A DNA stretch of 64,000 nt from Heterodera schachtii. Its lineage: Eukaryota > Nematoda > Chromadorea > Rhabditida > Heteroderidae. The stretch is from positions 155,453 to 219,452 of the forward strand of contig SIJG01000132.1 in NCBI GenBank assembly GCA_023374025.1. The letters run 5' to 3'. The notes beneath the pieces were generated by a model that worked only from the letters and a program-made list of their open reading frames with translations, did not search any database and was not told where the DNA came from. The position numbers were made by a program, and so were the translations under genes. Positions 44,310-54,779 of this stretch are shown here, piece after piece. The first letter of the stretch is position 1. The number at the start of each line of letters is the position of its first letter.

Positions 44310-45175
44310 AAATTTTGCTTAAATAGTTTTGGAAAATTATTGAATATTAAAAAAATTAATCGAAACAAGCAAAATAATGATCAATAGATGGAGGAAGAAA
44401 AAAAATAAAGGAAATGAAGAGCAATTGAAAATTAGAAGAGAAAAAAAATTATTCTAAAAATCGTGCTGGTCGGGTTAATTTCGCGCTGTCTTAGGCCATA
44501 TCTTGGCGGTGTTAGTGATGTTTCAACCGCATTATTGTCAGTATTGTGCTCATTACTGGGTATTTCATCATCAGAATCACGATTAAGAGAAGAATGTTTT
44601 GGTACTTGGGTAATTAAACCTTTGCTTGTGAAATGTGAAATGAATGGAAAACACAAATGATGGATCGAAATGGAGAAGGATGGGACTGATCGAAATGGGA
44701 AAGGATGGAGAAATGATGAATGAAATGATAAAATGCTCGGGAAATCTCGGGAGGGAAATTAGCGGAGAAAAGACTAGAGACCAAAGAGGGAGTGATCGGA
44801 AATCCACTTTACATTTACCCTCATGTATATTTTTTTAGCCAGCACTTATTTTGCGATTAAGCGCCTTAAAATACGTGCCTAATAATAAAACTACAATTTT
44901 TTGCAACATTTCCTAACCGTGACATTACTCACCTACTGGATATAAAACTAAAGTTTTGTTTCTGGTCATTCCATGTCATTAGAAAAATTAACCCAATCAC
45001 TGTCTATTTTGACACTTGATTCTAATGTATTCAATCAAAATCAATCATTTATGTATAATTATCCTATGACTTCGGTCAATCAGTCACGTTTTGATGCTTG
45101 TTTATTTTTTTAATTAATTCAGCTCAAAAGTAGCTAAATCAAAGTTTGAGGACAAACTTAAAGGAAGGGTGGAGG
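44310..45175. other. Possible retroelement remnants
   Basis: At about 44640-44465 on the minus strand a frame reads KHSSLNRDSDDEIPSNE and ends TPPRYGLRQREINP, which resembles the C-terminal end of an LTR-retrotransposon polyprotein but is too short to assign. GAGGACAAACTTAAAGGAAG with GGTGGAGG (45147-45175) is a polypurine tract on the plus strand leading into the LTR-like sequence at 45176. The segment 44670-44800 (GATCGAAATGGGAAAGGATG) is a diverged relative of about 30710-30790. Confidence 0.35.
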
Positions 45176-45600
45176 TGTAAGGCGCAATTTATCACATCCG
45201 CGCAATCTCATTCTCACGCCATTTATCCCCGTTTCCCCTCATCTTTATTCCGTTCCATAAGTCCAACTATTTAATCGGGAGCATTCTCTCGGTAAGGATT
45301 CAGTTGAGCGGGCAGTTAGTTAATCGGCGAGCGAGAGCCGAGAGCAAAGCGCGGCGGAATTATTATTAATGTGATTGGCCAATATTTATATTATTATTTT
45401 ATTCCTTCTCGCCCATCCCCCCACGCGTATTCGATCAGTGCGCACCCATGGGATTACCAATTTGGGGAGGCCATTTATCCATGGCCCGGATTTTGGCTTT
45501 TCCTTCTTTCCCCCAAATCTAATCCCCGTTTTCACTCATCCCTTCCATTTATTCTGGGCTGGACATCAGCACCTTCACTGTACATACATATACCTAATCG
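45176..45600 (+). mobile_element. Probable solo or 3' LTR
   Basis: Begins TGTAAGGCGCAATTTATCAC right after a polypurine tract. It carries a TATA-like AACTATTTAATCGGGAGC near 45266 and a GC-rich GAGCGAGAGCCGAGAGC leader segment. The right boundary was not determined, so the end given is approximate; no second LTR was found in the window. Confidence 0.45.
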
Positions 45601-45779
45601 GTCTTTTCAAAAAAGTCAATTTTTTAAATATTAAAAATATTTCGAGGATTTTGAAAAGTGTGTATATATGCTACCATTGGCGCTTTTTTACTCTTTTTTA
45701 AAAATTCCTATGTTTTATTTTTAGAGCCTAAAAGTCTAAAATTTTTGAAAAAACCCATTTAACTATTTTGGCGTTTTGC

Positions 45780-47340
45780 TTAGGATATCCCCGACATTTG
45801 ATGAGCCAACTTTTGAGGACCCGACATTTGAGGATCCCGACATTTGAGGACACGACTTTTGAGGACCCGACATTTGAGGATATCCCCGACATTTGAGGTC
45901 CCGATTTTGAGGACCCGACATTTGAGGACATAGACATTTAAAAAAAATTAAATGGAAATTTTATTTTATATCATTATAAAAAGAAGAAAATGCCTTTCCC
46001 AAAGGCAAACGGGAGCAAATGTGGCAAAATTTCTTCTAGCACAGCCGAATAATTCCAATCTTTCTTCTCTACGTACAGAGTATAGGATCACGATGCCAAT
46101 ATCTGCCTTTGATTTTTCATAATTGTCCAATATGTTGTCTAAGACGAAGTTCAAAGGGAAAAAATCTTGTAAAGCTCCAACTAATGCAAATATCTGCTTT
46201 TTGAAATTTTCCTTTTGGTTATAAGATAATCCCAGTTTCTAAAATCATTGCGCATAAGTCGTACATTTCTGGTCACTCCCCCTTTGTTCTCGGATCTTTT
46301 CTCCGCAAATTCCTTCCTGATATTTCCCAGGTCATTATATTTTTCATTCTTTTCCCATTTCGATCATTCACACTTTCTCGCATTTTCTACCAAAGGCGTA
46401 GCCAGACCCTTGGCTTTGGGGGGGCTGAAGTCAAAAAGTCGATTTATAGGGGTGTATTTTTCCTTTTTAAGTCGATTTTTAGGGGTGTATTTTTGGTTTT
46501 TTGAAATCCCGAATTATGGGGTGTATTTTACAAAATTTTTCGCCAAAAAATAAATATTTTTTGCCATTTTGGCCTCCATTTTTCAAAAATATGGTAAAAT
46601 GGGGGTCCGGCGGTGCCGATAGGCGCCGTCGGGAAAATTTTTGAGTATTTTAATGCCATTTTATTTTGAGGAGATTTTAGTTTCATTACGATTCTCAATC
46701 GTATCACGCTTCAACCAAATTCCGTATAGCCAAATCAATTGTCTCTGTATGTTGTTTTCCGTTCTCGAATTCTTATCCCCTGACTTGGGTCCAACTTATA
46801 CTGCCGCAGTTTATCGACTGCAAACGTTCTTCTTTAGAAAACTATGAGTCCGATAATTGAAAAGTATAACTTATTAATTCATTTTCATTCGATAATAGGG
46901 GTTGTACACTGGATATTTGCATTTTTAAAGCCAAATAGAACCCTTCTTGGGCGTTGTTTGTGCTCCCCAGGTCTTGAAAAACGCTTTCGTGATGATTCCA
47001 CCTGTTAATCGAAAACTTCCAGCATTTAGTTGGAGCTTTTACAAGATTTTTTCCCTTTGAACTAAAATTTCCATTTAATTTTTTTTAAATGTCTATGTCC
47101 TCAAATGTCGGGTCCTCAAAAGTCGGGTCATCAAATGTCGGGGATATCCTCAAATGTCTGGTCCTCAAAAGTCGTGTCCTCAAATGTCGGGATCCTCAAA
47201 TGTCGGTTCCTCAAAAGTCGGGTCATCAAATGTCGGGGATATCCTCAAATGTCGGGTCCTCAAAAGTCGTGTCCTCAAATGTCGGGTTCCTCAAATGTCG
47301 GGTCCTCAAATGTAAAATCCTCAAATGTCGCAGCACGGAA
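45780..47340. mobile_element. Foldback-type element with CCTCAAATGTCGGG arrays at both ends
   Basis: The left end (45790-45930) is an array of CCCGACATTTGAGGA units, the right end (47090-47330) an array of the inverse TCCTCAAATGTCGGG, together about 20 units. Inside them ATTTAAAAAAAATTAAATGG (45925) mirrors CCATTTAATTTTTTTTAAAT (47070). The interior is the same as 30258-31190 in inverted orientation. A separate insertion (46392-46660) splits the interior. Confidence 0.8.
46392..46660. repeat. Insertion with GC hairpin inside copy 2
   Basis: Compared with copy 1 (about 30640-30690), about 260 bp starting CAAAGGCGTAGCCAGACCCT replace about 36 bp (the GATCCTGGGAATGGCCAGCC region). It includes GGGGTGTATTTTT repeats and the hairpin CCGGCGGTGCCGATAGGCGC at 46607-46626. 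Comparing the two copies therefore gives direct evidence that this module moves or is inserted. Confidence 0.75.
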
Positions 47341-47637
47341 CCGCCGCCGTCTCCCCATTAATTGGGCAATCTTTTCATGCCAAGGATTTCCAGCTTTTTT
47401 CTCCATTGTCAGCTTTTCTGTAGTCGACATTTAACCAAACGCCCCTCCCTCATTTGTCAACGGAGACCGGCGTAGAACAATCACCCAAAAGTCATTTTAT
47501 AGAGAATTTAATGCTCTTTTGGAAGAGCCAAATGATTTAGCATCAAAATATTCTTTCTGCCCTCTAGGAAATTGACTTTTTTGATCAGAACCAAAAGCTT
47601 AAATGAATTTTTACAATTCATCGATTCTTTTTTTCAG

Positions 47638-48309
47638 AACCGAATCCAAGCAGATTTGGGATGTTTTTGCACGTGAAATTGACCATTTTTGCGCCAAACA
47701 TTCGTCACTCCAGCTTTTCAAATGGTGCTCATTTGGACAATTTTCGTCGTCGCACTTCACCGACAATTCTCACCGATCTCAATCAGTTGAATTCAATATA
47801 TGTCGAAAATTTGTTGCCCGATGCGATTGGTGATGATTTGGGTGGGCCAAATGCAACTTTTTCTGCCGGCCAGGCGTTGTCCAAATGGTTGCACACGCCG
47901 AGAAAAGATGGCCAATCGAAGCGATTGTTTTACGATGATTGTGACGAACGAAATTTCAACTTATTCAACAATTTCAAGGAGGTCTTCGGCAAATGACTGA
48001 GTTTGATTGCCTTTTGCTTTATGTTTTTCGTTGTTTAGAAATTTTGCCGTGCCACCGCCCTTCTACCGCCAGCTATAAAATTCAATTTTTTGTTCATCCG
48101 CCGCCAACGCCAATTGTGCCATTTGAATTGGTGAACGAATTGACAAAGTAAAAGCTGACATTGGAGAAAGAAAGCGAAAATGAATGGGCTAGCCGATGGA
48201 TAATGAAACGATGCCAAATTGGAGAGACGGCGGCGATTCAGTGGGAGGAAGAAAATTTGGACAATTTGAACAAAGTTTATTTTGTGCTTTATTATAATAA
48301 TTGGATTGG
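47638..48309 (+). pseudogene. F-box-like family protein, decayed copy F
   Basis: Exon-3 block 47638-47981: ESKQIWDVFAREI, a frameshift near 47680, then TIFAPNIRHSSFSNG, LDNFRRRTSPTILTDLNQLN, AGQALSKWLHTPRKDGQSKR and FNNFKE before GTCTTC. Exon-4 block 48039-48309: after a TTGTTTAG acceptor, frames RATALLP / VPFELVNELTK, then TAA, then KLTLEKESENEW and RWIMKRCQIGETAAIQWEEE, ending at a TTGG|GTGAGT donor. One or two frameshifts and an in-frame stop make it a pseudogene. The last exon would fall in the N gap at 48356. A separate inverted scrap of exon 4 (TEKLTMEKKAGNPWHEK) is on the minus strand at about 47435-47340. Confidence 0.72.
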
Positions 48310-48355
48310 GTGAGTGTAAAAGAAGATATACCCAATCCAAATTGCATTTAATTTT

Positions 48356-49203
48356 NNNNNNNNNNNNNNNNNNNNNNNNNNNNNNNNNNNNNNNNNNNNN
48401 NNNNNNNNNNNNNNNNNNNNNNNNNNNNNNNNNNNNNNNNNNNNNNNNNNNNNNNNNNNNNNNNNNNNNNNNNNNNNNNNNNNNNNNNNNNNNNNNNNNN
48501 NNNNNNNNNNNNNNNNNNNNNNNNNNNNNNNNNNNNNNNNNNNNNNNNNNNNNNNNNNNNNNNNNNNNNNNNNNNNNNNNNNNNNNNNNNNNNNNNNNNN
48601 NNNNNNNNNNNNNNNNNNNNNNNNNNNNNNNNNNNNNNNNNNNNNNNNNNNNNNNNNNNNNNNNNNNNNNNNNNNNNNNNNNNNNNNNNNNNNNNNNNNN
48701 NNNNNNNNNNNNNNNNNNNNNNNNNNNNNNNNNNNNNNNNNNNNNNNNNNNNNNNNNNNNNNNNNNNNNNNNNNNNNNNNNNNNNNNNNNNNNNNNNNNN
48801 NNNNNNNNNNNNNNNNNNNNNNNNNNNNNNNNNNNNNNNNNNNNNNNNNNNNNNNNNNNNNNNNNNNNNNNNNNNNNNNNNNNNNNNNNNNNNNNNNNNN
48901 NNNNNNNNNNNNNNNNNNNNNNNNNNNNNNNNNNNNNNNNNNNNNNNNNNNNNNNNNNNNNNNNNNNNNNNNNNNNNNNNNNNNNNNNNNNNNNNNNNNN
49001 NNNNNNNNNNNNNNNNNNNNNNNNNNNNNNNNNNNNNNNNNNNNNNNNNNNNNNNNNNNNNNNNNNNNNNNNNNNNNNNNNNNNNNNNNNNNNNNNNNNN
49101 NNNNNNNNNNNNNNNNNNNNNNNNNNNNNNNNNNNNNNNNNNNNNNNNNNNNNNNNNNNNNNNNNNNNNNNNNNNNNNNNNNNNNNNNNNNNNNNNNNNN
49201 NNN
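48356..49203. other. Assembly gap (N)
   Basis: 848 N residues. The last exon of copy F and the boundary of the inverted duplication resuming at 49240 lie in or next to it. Confidence 1.
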
Positions 49204-49489
49204 AAATGTTTTATGATTTGAAAATTTTTTTTATGGTCCGTAAACGACATAAATTTTTAAGGATTTTTTGTTTTCATTTGATGCGTGTCTACAGGCAGGG
49301 CCGAAACATGCTTTAAGATTTTTTCATTCTGACAGGGTCTGTACTGATGAGGCCCGCCCTGTCATAATGCAATTGCTTATCAGTTTATAAACAAAGATTG
49401 CTCTATTTCAACAAAAAGAAAACGAGAAATTCCTTTAAAAATACATATTTTTTGGAATTTAGTCAAGGAAAATTTTTCTGAATCAGCAA

Positions 49490-50150
49490 GCTATGTATGT
49501 ACACAGCGGCCCAATTTTGGGCTCCAAGTACAAGTATGCTGGATTTTTCGTCTTAGTGGTCTGTGAGTTAGTCACCAAAAGGGGGGTCTCAGGTTCGAGT
49601 CCTCCTTATGTTGTGTGTTAATTTCAATTTCTCTTTTAAAGAAGAAAGGAAGAATTATTTTTCATTAATAAAAGTTTTCGTGTCAAAAAAAAATCATATT
49701 CAAAAAACATTGGTTACGTATAGCATCGATAATTTTATGAATTTTTTCAGACTTATAACTCAGGCAATAATAGACCAAATAAAACCATTTTATGTTCATT
49801 TTGAAGGGAAAATTCTGGAGAATATTCTAAGTTTTATTTGATTTGGCCTTAAATTGCGCACTTGGCTAAAAAAGAATTAAAAGTATTGAAATTTTCATAA
49901 GGGTCAAAAAAATTTTCCTAGGGTCAGATTTTCTTGAAATTTTGCTTAGGCCCATATTTCGACCCCCTCTATCGAATTCTCTTTTGTTTTTTAAAAGTTT
50001 CTTTTCTATCTCGAGATCGGCTCTTGCATTTTTACAAGGGAAAATCCCCAAAAAATTTTAAGATTTGCAAAGTTTTGGCGTTCTGATTACTAAATAAAAA
50101 TCCAGCATACTTGTACTTGGAGCCCAGAATTGGGCCGCTGTGTGTACTAG
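49490..50150. mobile_element. MITE with about 45-bp inverted repeats and an internal tRNA-like module
   Basis: TACACAGCGGCCCAATTTTG, then GGCTCCAAGTACAAGTATGC (49499-49541), is mirrored by the inverse at 50100-50150. The paralogous locus at about 39330-39350 has the uninterrupted sequence, so this is an insertion. Immediately inside the left end is TCTTAGTGGTCTGTGAGTTA with GGTTCGAGTCCTCC 30 bp on (49551-49605), a box-A/box-B-like pair. Confidence 0.75.
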
Positions 50151-50691
50151 GGATTGCATTCCGAGGCCCAAAAATTTTGGGAAATTGGAATTCCATTCCA
50201 AAAGTTTTTTTAAGCTTTTCTCACAATTTTTATCAAAAAAAGGAAATTTTACCCACGAACACCTCCAAATATATTTGATTTGCAATTGCGGGTGAAAAAG
50301 GATAATGAATAAAATTTTCTGGGATTTTATGCACAAATACACCTAGTTTTCCAATTTGAGCACATATCTTGGCATTTTACAGCACATATTTCAGGATTTT
50401 TAGCACTTGAAAATTCGGCCTCAAATCATTGAAAATTCAAAAAATAATTTAAAAATTATTATTTGCATTTTTTAGTGATATTTCCCGAACATTTTTGGAG
50501 ATTTTCAGCTCTTGAGCAGTCCTAAATGCTGATTTTGTGCAAAAATAAAAGAAATAAAAAAAATTTTCCGCGGAAAGAATTAAAACAAAATTAACGAGCA
50601 AAAAATAATATCAAAAACAGATCAGCAGATCAACTTGTCCAATCAATAATCTCTCTCCAAAATAGTCAATCATTTTTCAATTATATTTTCA

Positions 50692-53600
50692 CTTCCGCAC
50701 AATTCGACGCCCTTTTCCTTTGCTTTGATCCGCCGCTGGTGTGGACAGAAATGGCCTAAATAAATGCTAAAATTGAATTCAATTGAACACTTGAAAAAGC
50801 AAATTGGTCAATTATTAAAAAATGTTTTTTTAATTGTCAAGAAACATGGTGGCATATTACTGATGGGGAGATCCATCCCCCTTTTTGAAAAAAAAATTTA
50901 AATTTTAAAGTTGATTTAGGGATTTTCAGGGTCGTAGAATATTAGGATTCCGACATCAGTCCTTAAATCCGAACCCGAATTCGAGCAAAGTCAAAAATTC
51001 AATTATATTGATTTTTTGTCTTGAAATTCTGTTATCAAATTGTATTTTTTTCAATTTCGTAAAAATTTTGGCCTCTGAGAGGGGGGGGGGGGGGGAGTTT
51101 CGTAAAGACAAATTTCTGCCCCCCCCCCTGTCCATGTATGGCTAAAAACATGTTTTTTATATTATTTTTTAATTGTTTACGCATTATTATTATTATTACT
51201 GTTCATCATGCTCACCCAATCCATTTTTTGTTGCCATTCAAAAGCCATGCACACAACGTTTAAATTGTCCAAATTTTCGTCCTCCCATTGAACCGTCGTC
51301 CCAATTTGGCATCGCTTCATCACCCATGGACGACCAGTCGAAAATGCTCGGCTTTTCTCCACGGTCAGTTTTTCATTGGTCCGTTCATTCACCAATTCAA
51401 ATTGCTCAATTGGCATCGATTTGCTGTGTACTTCAAAGTCAATGATGAAATTGACAGAAGTGGTGGCACAAATAAATGCCTAAACAATGGGAAGCGCAAA
51501 TTAAAATTTAAAAAAAAGAAGGAGTGCCACTCTAAAACTAAGAGTTCGTTCGGGTCAGGGTCACTTCGGCGCCGGCAGTTTCGGCGTCGCCAAATTTGAT
51601 GTCAGTTAAATTTTAATAAATCTGGCATCAAATGAAAGTGCTCTATGTGTCCACCACATTTACATATGTCAAAATAGACAGGAAGCATTCAAAAATAAAT
51701 TATGGAACGCGGCGCCAAAAAAGCCCAAAAAAATAAGTCAATTTTTGCGGGCCAGGCCGTTTTCGTACGAGCACATTTTTGAATTCTTCTGGCCATAACT
51801 TTCTCTGAACCTTAAAGAAATTTTTCGAAATTTTACATGCTAATAGAGGACACTTAGGGCTATCGAATACCAAGATTATTGGATTTGGTTGAAAAAGAAA
51901 AAAGTTAAGCCAAAAACTTGTGCTCGTACGAAAACGGCCCGTACGAAAACGACCCCGACCCCAATTTTTGGCGTTTTTTGGCCACAATTTTTTGTGAATC
52001 CGATTAATTTGGGAAGGTTTTTTCAATCATTTTCATTTTTAAGGAATATTGCCTATAATACCGTGATTTTTTTTCGTCAAAGCATACAAGTTTTTTTTTG
52101 AAATTTTAATTTATTCAAAAAAAATCTAAAAATTTTTCGGATGGAGGAGTTCAAATAGGTACATGCCTTTCATTTTTTCATATACTTAAAGCTATTTAAA
52201 AATGGGAGCATCTCGTTTTCCCCTGTCCAGAAAACTTTTTTCTCTCTTACTATGAGAGCGATGGAAGTGAATTAATGCCGTAAAAAGAAAATTATTTGGG
52301 AGCGACCTCTCTGAACTTGTTGACCCATTCAATGGTGCCTGATTTGTGCGCATGGCATCGCAATCGCTTCGGCTGTCCATCTTTTCTCGGTGTGAGCAAC
52401 CATTTGGCCAATGCTTGGCCACCGCTTGCATTTGGCCCATCATCAGCGACCAAATCGGGGTAACAATGGCAGGAACTGATCGAATTCAATTGGTTGAGAT
52501 CGGTGAGAATTGTGGACGAAGTGTGGCGACGCAAATTGTCCAAATTAGGGCCAGTGATGTACAGCCAGCGAATGTTTTGCGCAAAAATTGGCCAAATTTC
52601 TCGGACGAACAAATCCCAGTCCGGCTTTATCTTGGTGTTATTTGGTCGCGCCATATACAAAAAAAATTTGGTGCCGCTTCTGTCCCACATTTGCTGATTG
52701 GCACGGAGAAATGCGAGAACAGAGTCGTCCATATGACTGAACGGACTTAGTTTTAAGGGCTGGGACAAGCAGATTTAAAAATGGTTAATCAAACGTAAAA
52801 ATATTTTATTCCCTTTCCATTTTAAGTCCTAATGGTAGAGGCAATTTCAGTACCGCCTCGAAGACAAAAACTTATTTTTCGGAAGTTTCTTCGATCAATT
52901 TCAAATTTTGCATTAAAAAGTGTAAAATGTTATGAAAAAAAATAATAATAAAAACGGTTAAAGTCATAAAAATCCCAAAAGTAAAAAAAAAGTCAACCAA
53001 AAATGCGTTTTCGAAGCTTCAAATACGAATTACCGAATCCAAAGGTTTGTAAAGCGAATTTTGTTGGGCAGCGGACGTTCGGGCAATGCAAACGTAAAAG
53101 GTTGTAGAGATTTGCCAATCTTGGTAAATCCAAACAATTCTGGCGCCGCTGTGACACTGTTCTTGCGAAGCCCCATCCATTTCCAAAGTGTCAATTCGCG
53201 TTGGCCACCAAAATATGCGTCAACCAAAACATCGAAACGGGGCGAAATCAGTGCCAATTTGAGGCCGAGTTGAGGGCGGTCAAAAAAGGGCAGAATGTCC
53301 AGCCAAACATCGGCACAAATCCAACTGAAATGCGGGGGAAAAGCATTATTTGGAGAGGCTTTAAGACAGAGGTGCCAGATGGAAATTTACAAAATCATAG
53401 CTTTTTGCTAATAAATTCACCAAGCATTTTGAAAAATTTCTTCAAATGCAAAAAAGAGTCAAAAAATTTTTTTTGCAGCGCTTTTTCTGAAAAAAATTTT
53501 TTGGGTAGAGGGCGCTGGCGGTTGCGATAGGCAAATTTTTAAAAATTTGAGTGCAATTTGTTGATACTTTTCACTAAAATTGACCAATTTTCTCTTTTTG

Positions 53601-54039
53601 AGCCAATTTTATTAAGAAAAACTAGGCGCCGTGGGGTGAGAAAAATCAGACCATTTTTAAACAGACTTTCACTGAGAATTGGCCATTTTTGAGTATTTTT
53701 TCAAAAATCAGTAAACTTTCTCAAAAAAAGCGGCAAGCATCAACAAATGATCATCTCAATAAAAAAAATCAGCTTTGACCCCTTGAAAAGCAGTAAAAAT
53801 AAAGCCCTACTTTAAAATGAAATTCATAAATTTTTTAGCCTAAAAAATTTTTCTCACATTTTCCTCAAAATTTGTTTCATTTTCTTTGCCACTCGAAGAC
53901 TTCGTCGTTTTCCGTGTGATGTCATAAGTGAACCCATCAATTGCTGCTGCTGTTGTTCATGTCCACCAAGTTCAGTGGAAGAAATGAGGCGGCGGTTGTC
54001 GGAAGAAAACTTTTTCATTTTTGTGACGGGCGGTGCCAT
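50692..54039 (-). CDS. F-box-like family protein, best-preserved copy (copy E)
   Basis: Five exons: 54039-53858 (ATG at 54039, MAPPVTKMKKFSSDNRRLIS, Gln run), 53324-53034 (WICADVWLDILPFFDRPQLG, ISPRFDVLVDAYFGGQRELT, LPNKIRFTNLWIR), 52736-52307 (HMDDSVLAFLRANQQMWDRS, FVREIWPIFAQNIRWLY, SSTILTDLNQLNSISSCHCY, AKWLLTPRKDGQPKRLRC), 51479-51216 (AFICATTSVNFIIDFEVHS, FELVNERTNEKLTVEKSRAF, PWVMKRCQIGTTVQW) and 50757 to about 50690. Exons 1-4 join in phase (2, 2, 0) with no stop, about 389 codons. The last junction is ambiguous: phase 0 gives a short basic tail, while the homologous phase-2 tail (FLSTPAADQSKGKGRR) needs one more base. I remember this family as abundant in cyst-nematode proteomes and labelled F-box-like; no biochemical role is known to me. 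The WxxDVLxFF..PQLGLK..L.S.RF..LVD start is compatible with a degenerate F-box. Confidence 0.72.
51480..52200. other. Intron of copy E
   Basis: Lies between exons 3 and 4 of copy E. It contains an inverted pair GCCGTTTTCGTACGAGCACA (51757) / TGTGCTCGTACGAAAACGGC (51919) about 140 bp apart, a small hairpin-type insertion. No other feature. Confidence 0.5.
53490..53650. repeat. Decayed GC-hairpin repeat in intron 1 of copy E
   Basis: GGGCGCTGGCGGTTGCGATA followed by GGCAAATTTTT retains the GATA loop and left arm; a second trace, TAGGCGCCGTGGGG, follows 110 bp later at 53623. The A/T-rich flanks match the module elsewhere, so this is an old dimer. Confidence 0.55.
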
Positions 54040-54156
54040 TAAAAAATAATAATAATTTTGACTAAATGGAAATGATTACTAATTCAATTTTCAACAAAAT
54101 TCCAACCAACATTTTTTGACTACAAAATTTGTAAATGTCGTAAAAACAGAGATTAG

Positions 54157-54772
54157 CTAATTATGGTAATCCTTCAGATTGCGGTCCTGACGAAAAATTA
54201 ATTAAAAATTTTATTTGATTTTTTTCTTGGATGAAAATGTGCTGATGACGAATCTGAGCTAGATTTTGCAAAATCATTGATTATATCTATGATTTTTTTT
54301 TGTATAAATTTTCTTTTCAAGAATTTTGGGGATAAAAAAATGAAGGATCATGAATCTGAATTAAGGTTACGAGAATCAATGTTTTTGTCTATGATTTTCA
54401 TCAAGTATCATAAAAAAATAAACTGCAGCCAAACGGGCTCGAACCCCAGACCCCCGTCTCAAAGGCCCTTAATTAAATTTCAAAAAATCGTAAAGAATTA
54501 AAAACTTGACTTCTCCGGTCAATCAATAGTTCATTCGAAAGCTCTCTTCGAGCTCTACAACATCGGTCTATGCGATTTAAGCCAGACTAATTTTCTCATT
54601 TTTATTTTTGAAAAATCAAGTACTTGACGAAAATCATAGATAAAATCAATGATTTTGCAAAATCTGAGCTCAGATTCGTCATCAGCACATTTTTCACCCT
54701 AGAAAAAAATCAAATAAAATTTTTAAATTAATTTTTCGTCGGGACCGCAATTCTGAAGGATTACCCTAATTA
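54157..54772. mobile_element. Foldback MITE (GGTAATCCTTCAG ends) with a tRNA-like centre
   Basis: GGTAATCCTTCAG at 54165 is mirrored by CTGAAGGATTACC ending at 54765. Complementarity runs inward for about 145 bp (GGTCCTGACGAAAAATTAAT, GATGACGAATCTGAGCT, TTTTGCAAAATCATTGAT). Near the centre GGGCTCGAACCCCAGACCCC (54436-54455) is an inverse box-B/T-arm-like sequence. End fragments of the same family are at 35673-35730, 36450-36500 and 58490-58640. Confidence 0.8.
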
Positions 54773-54779
54773 TAAATTA

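Noticed and set aside
51060..51130. Poly-G and poly-C tracts as G-quadruplex regulatory elements
   Set aside because: Long homopolymer runs with no associated gene feature; length may also be unreliable in the assembly.
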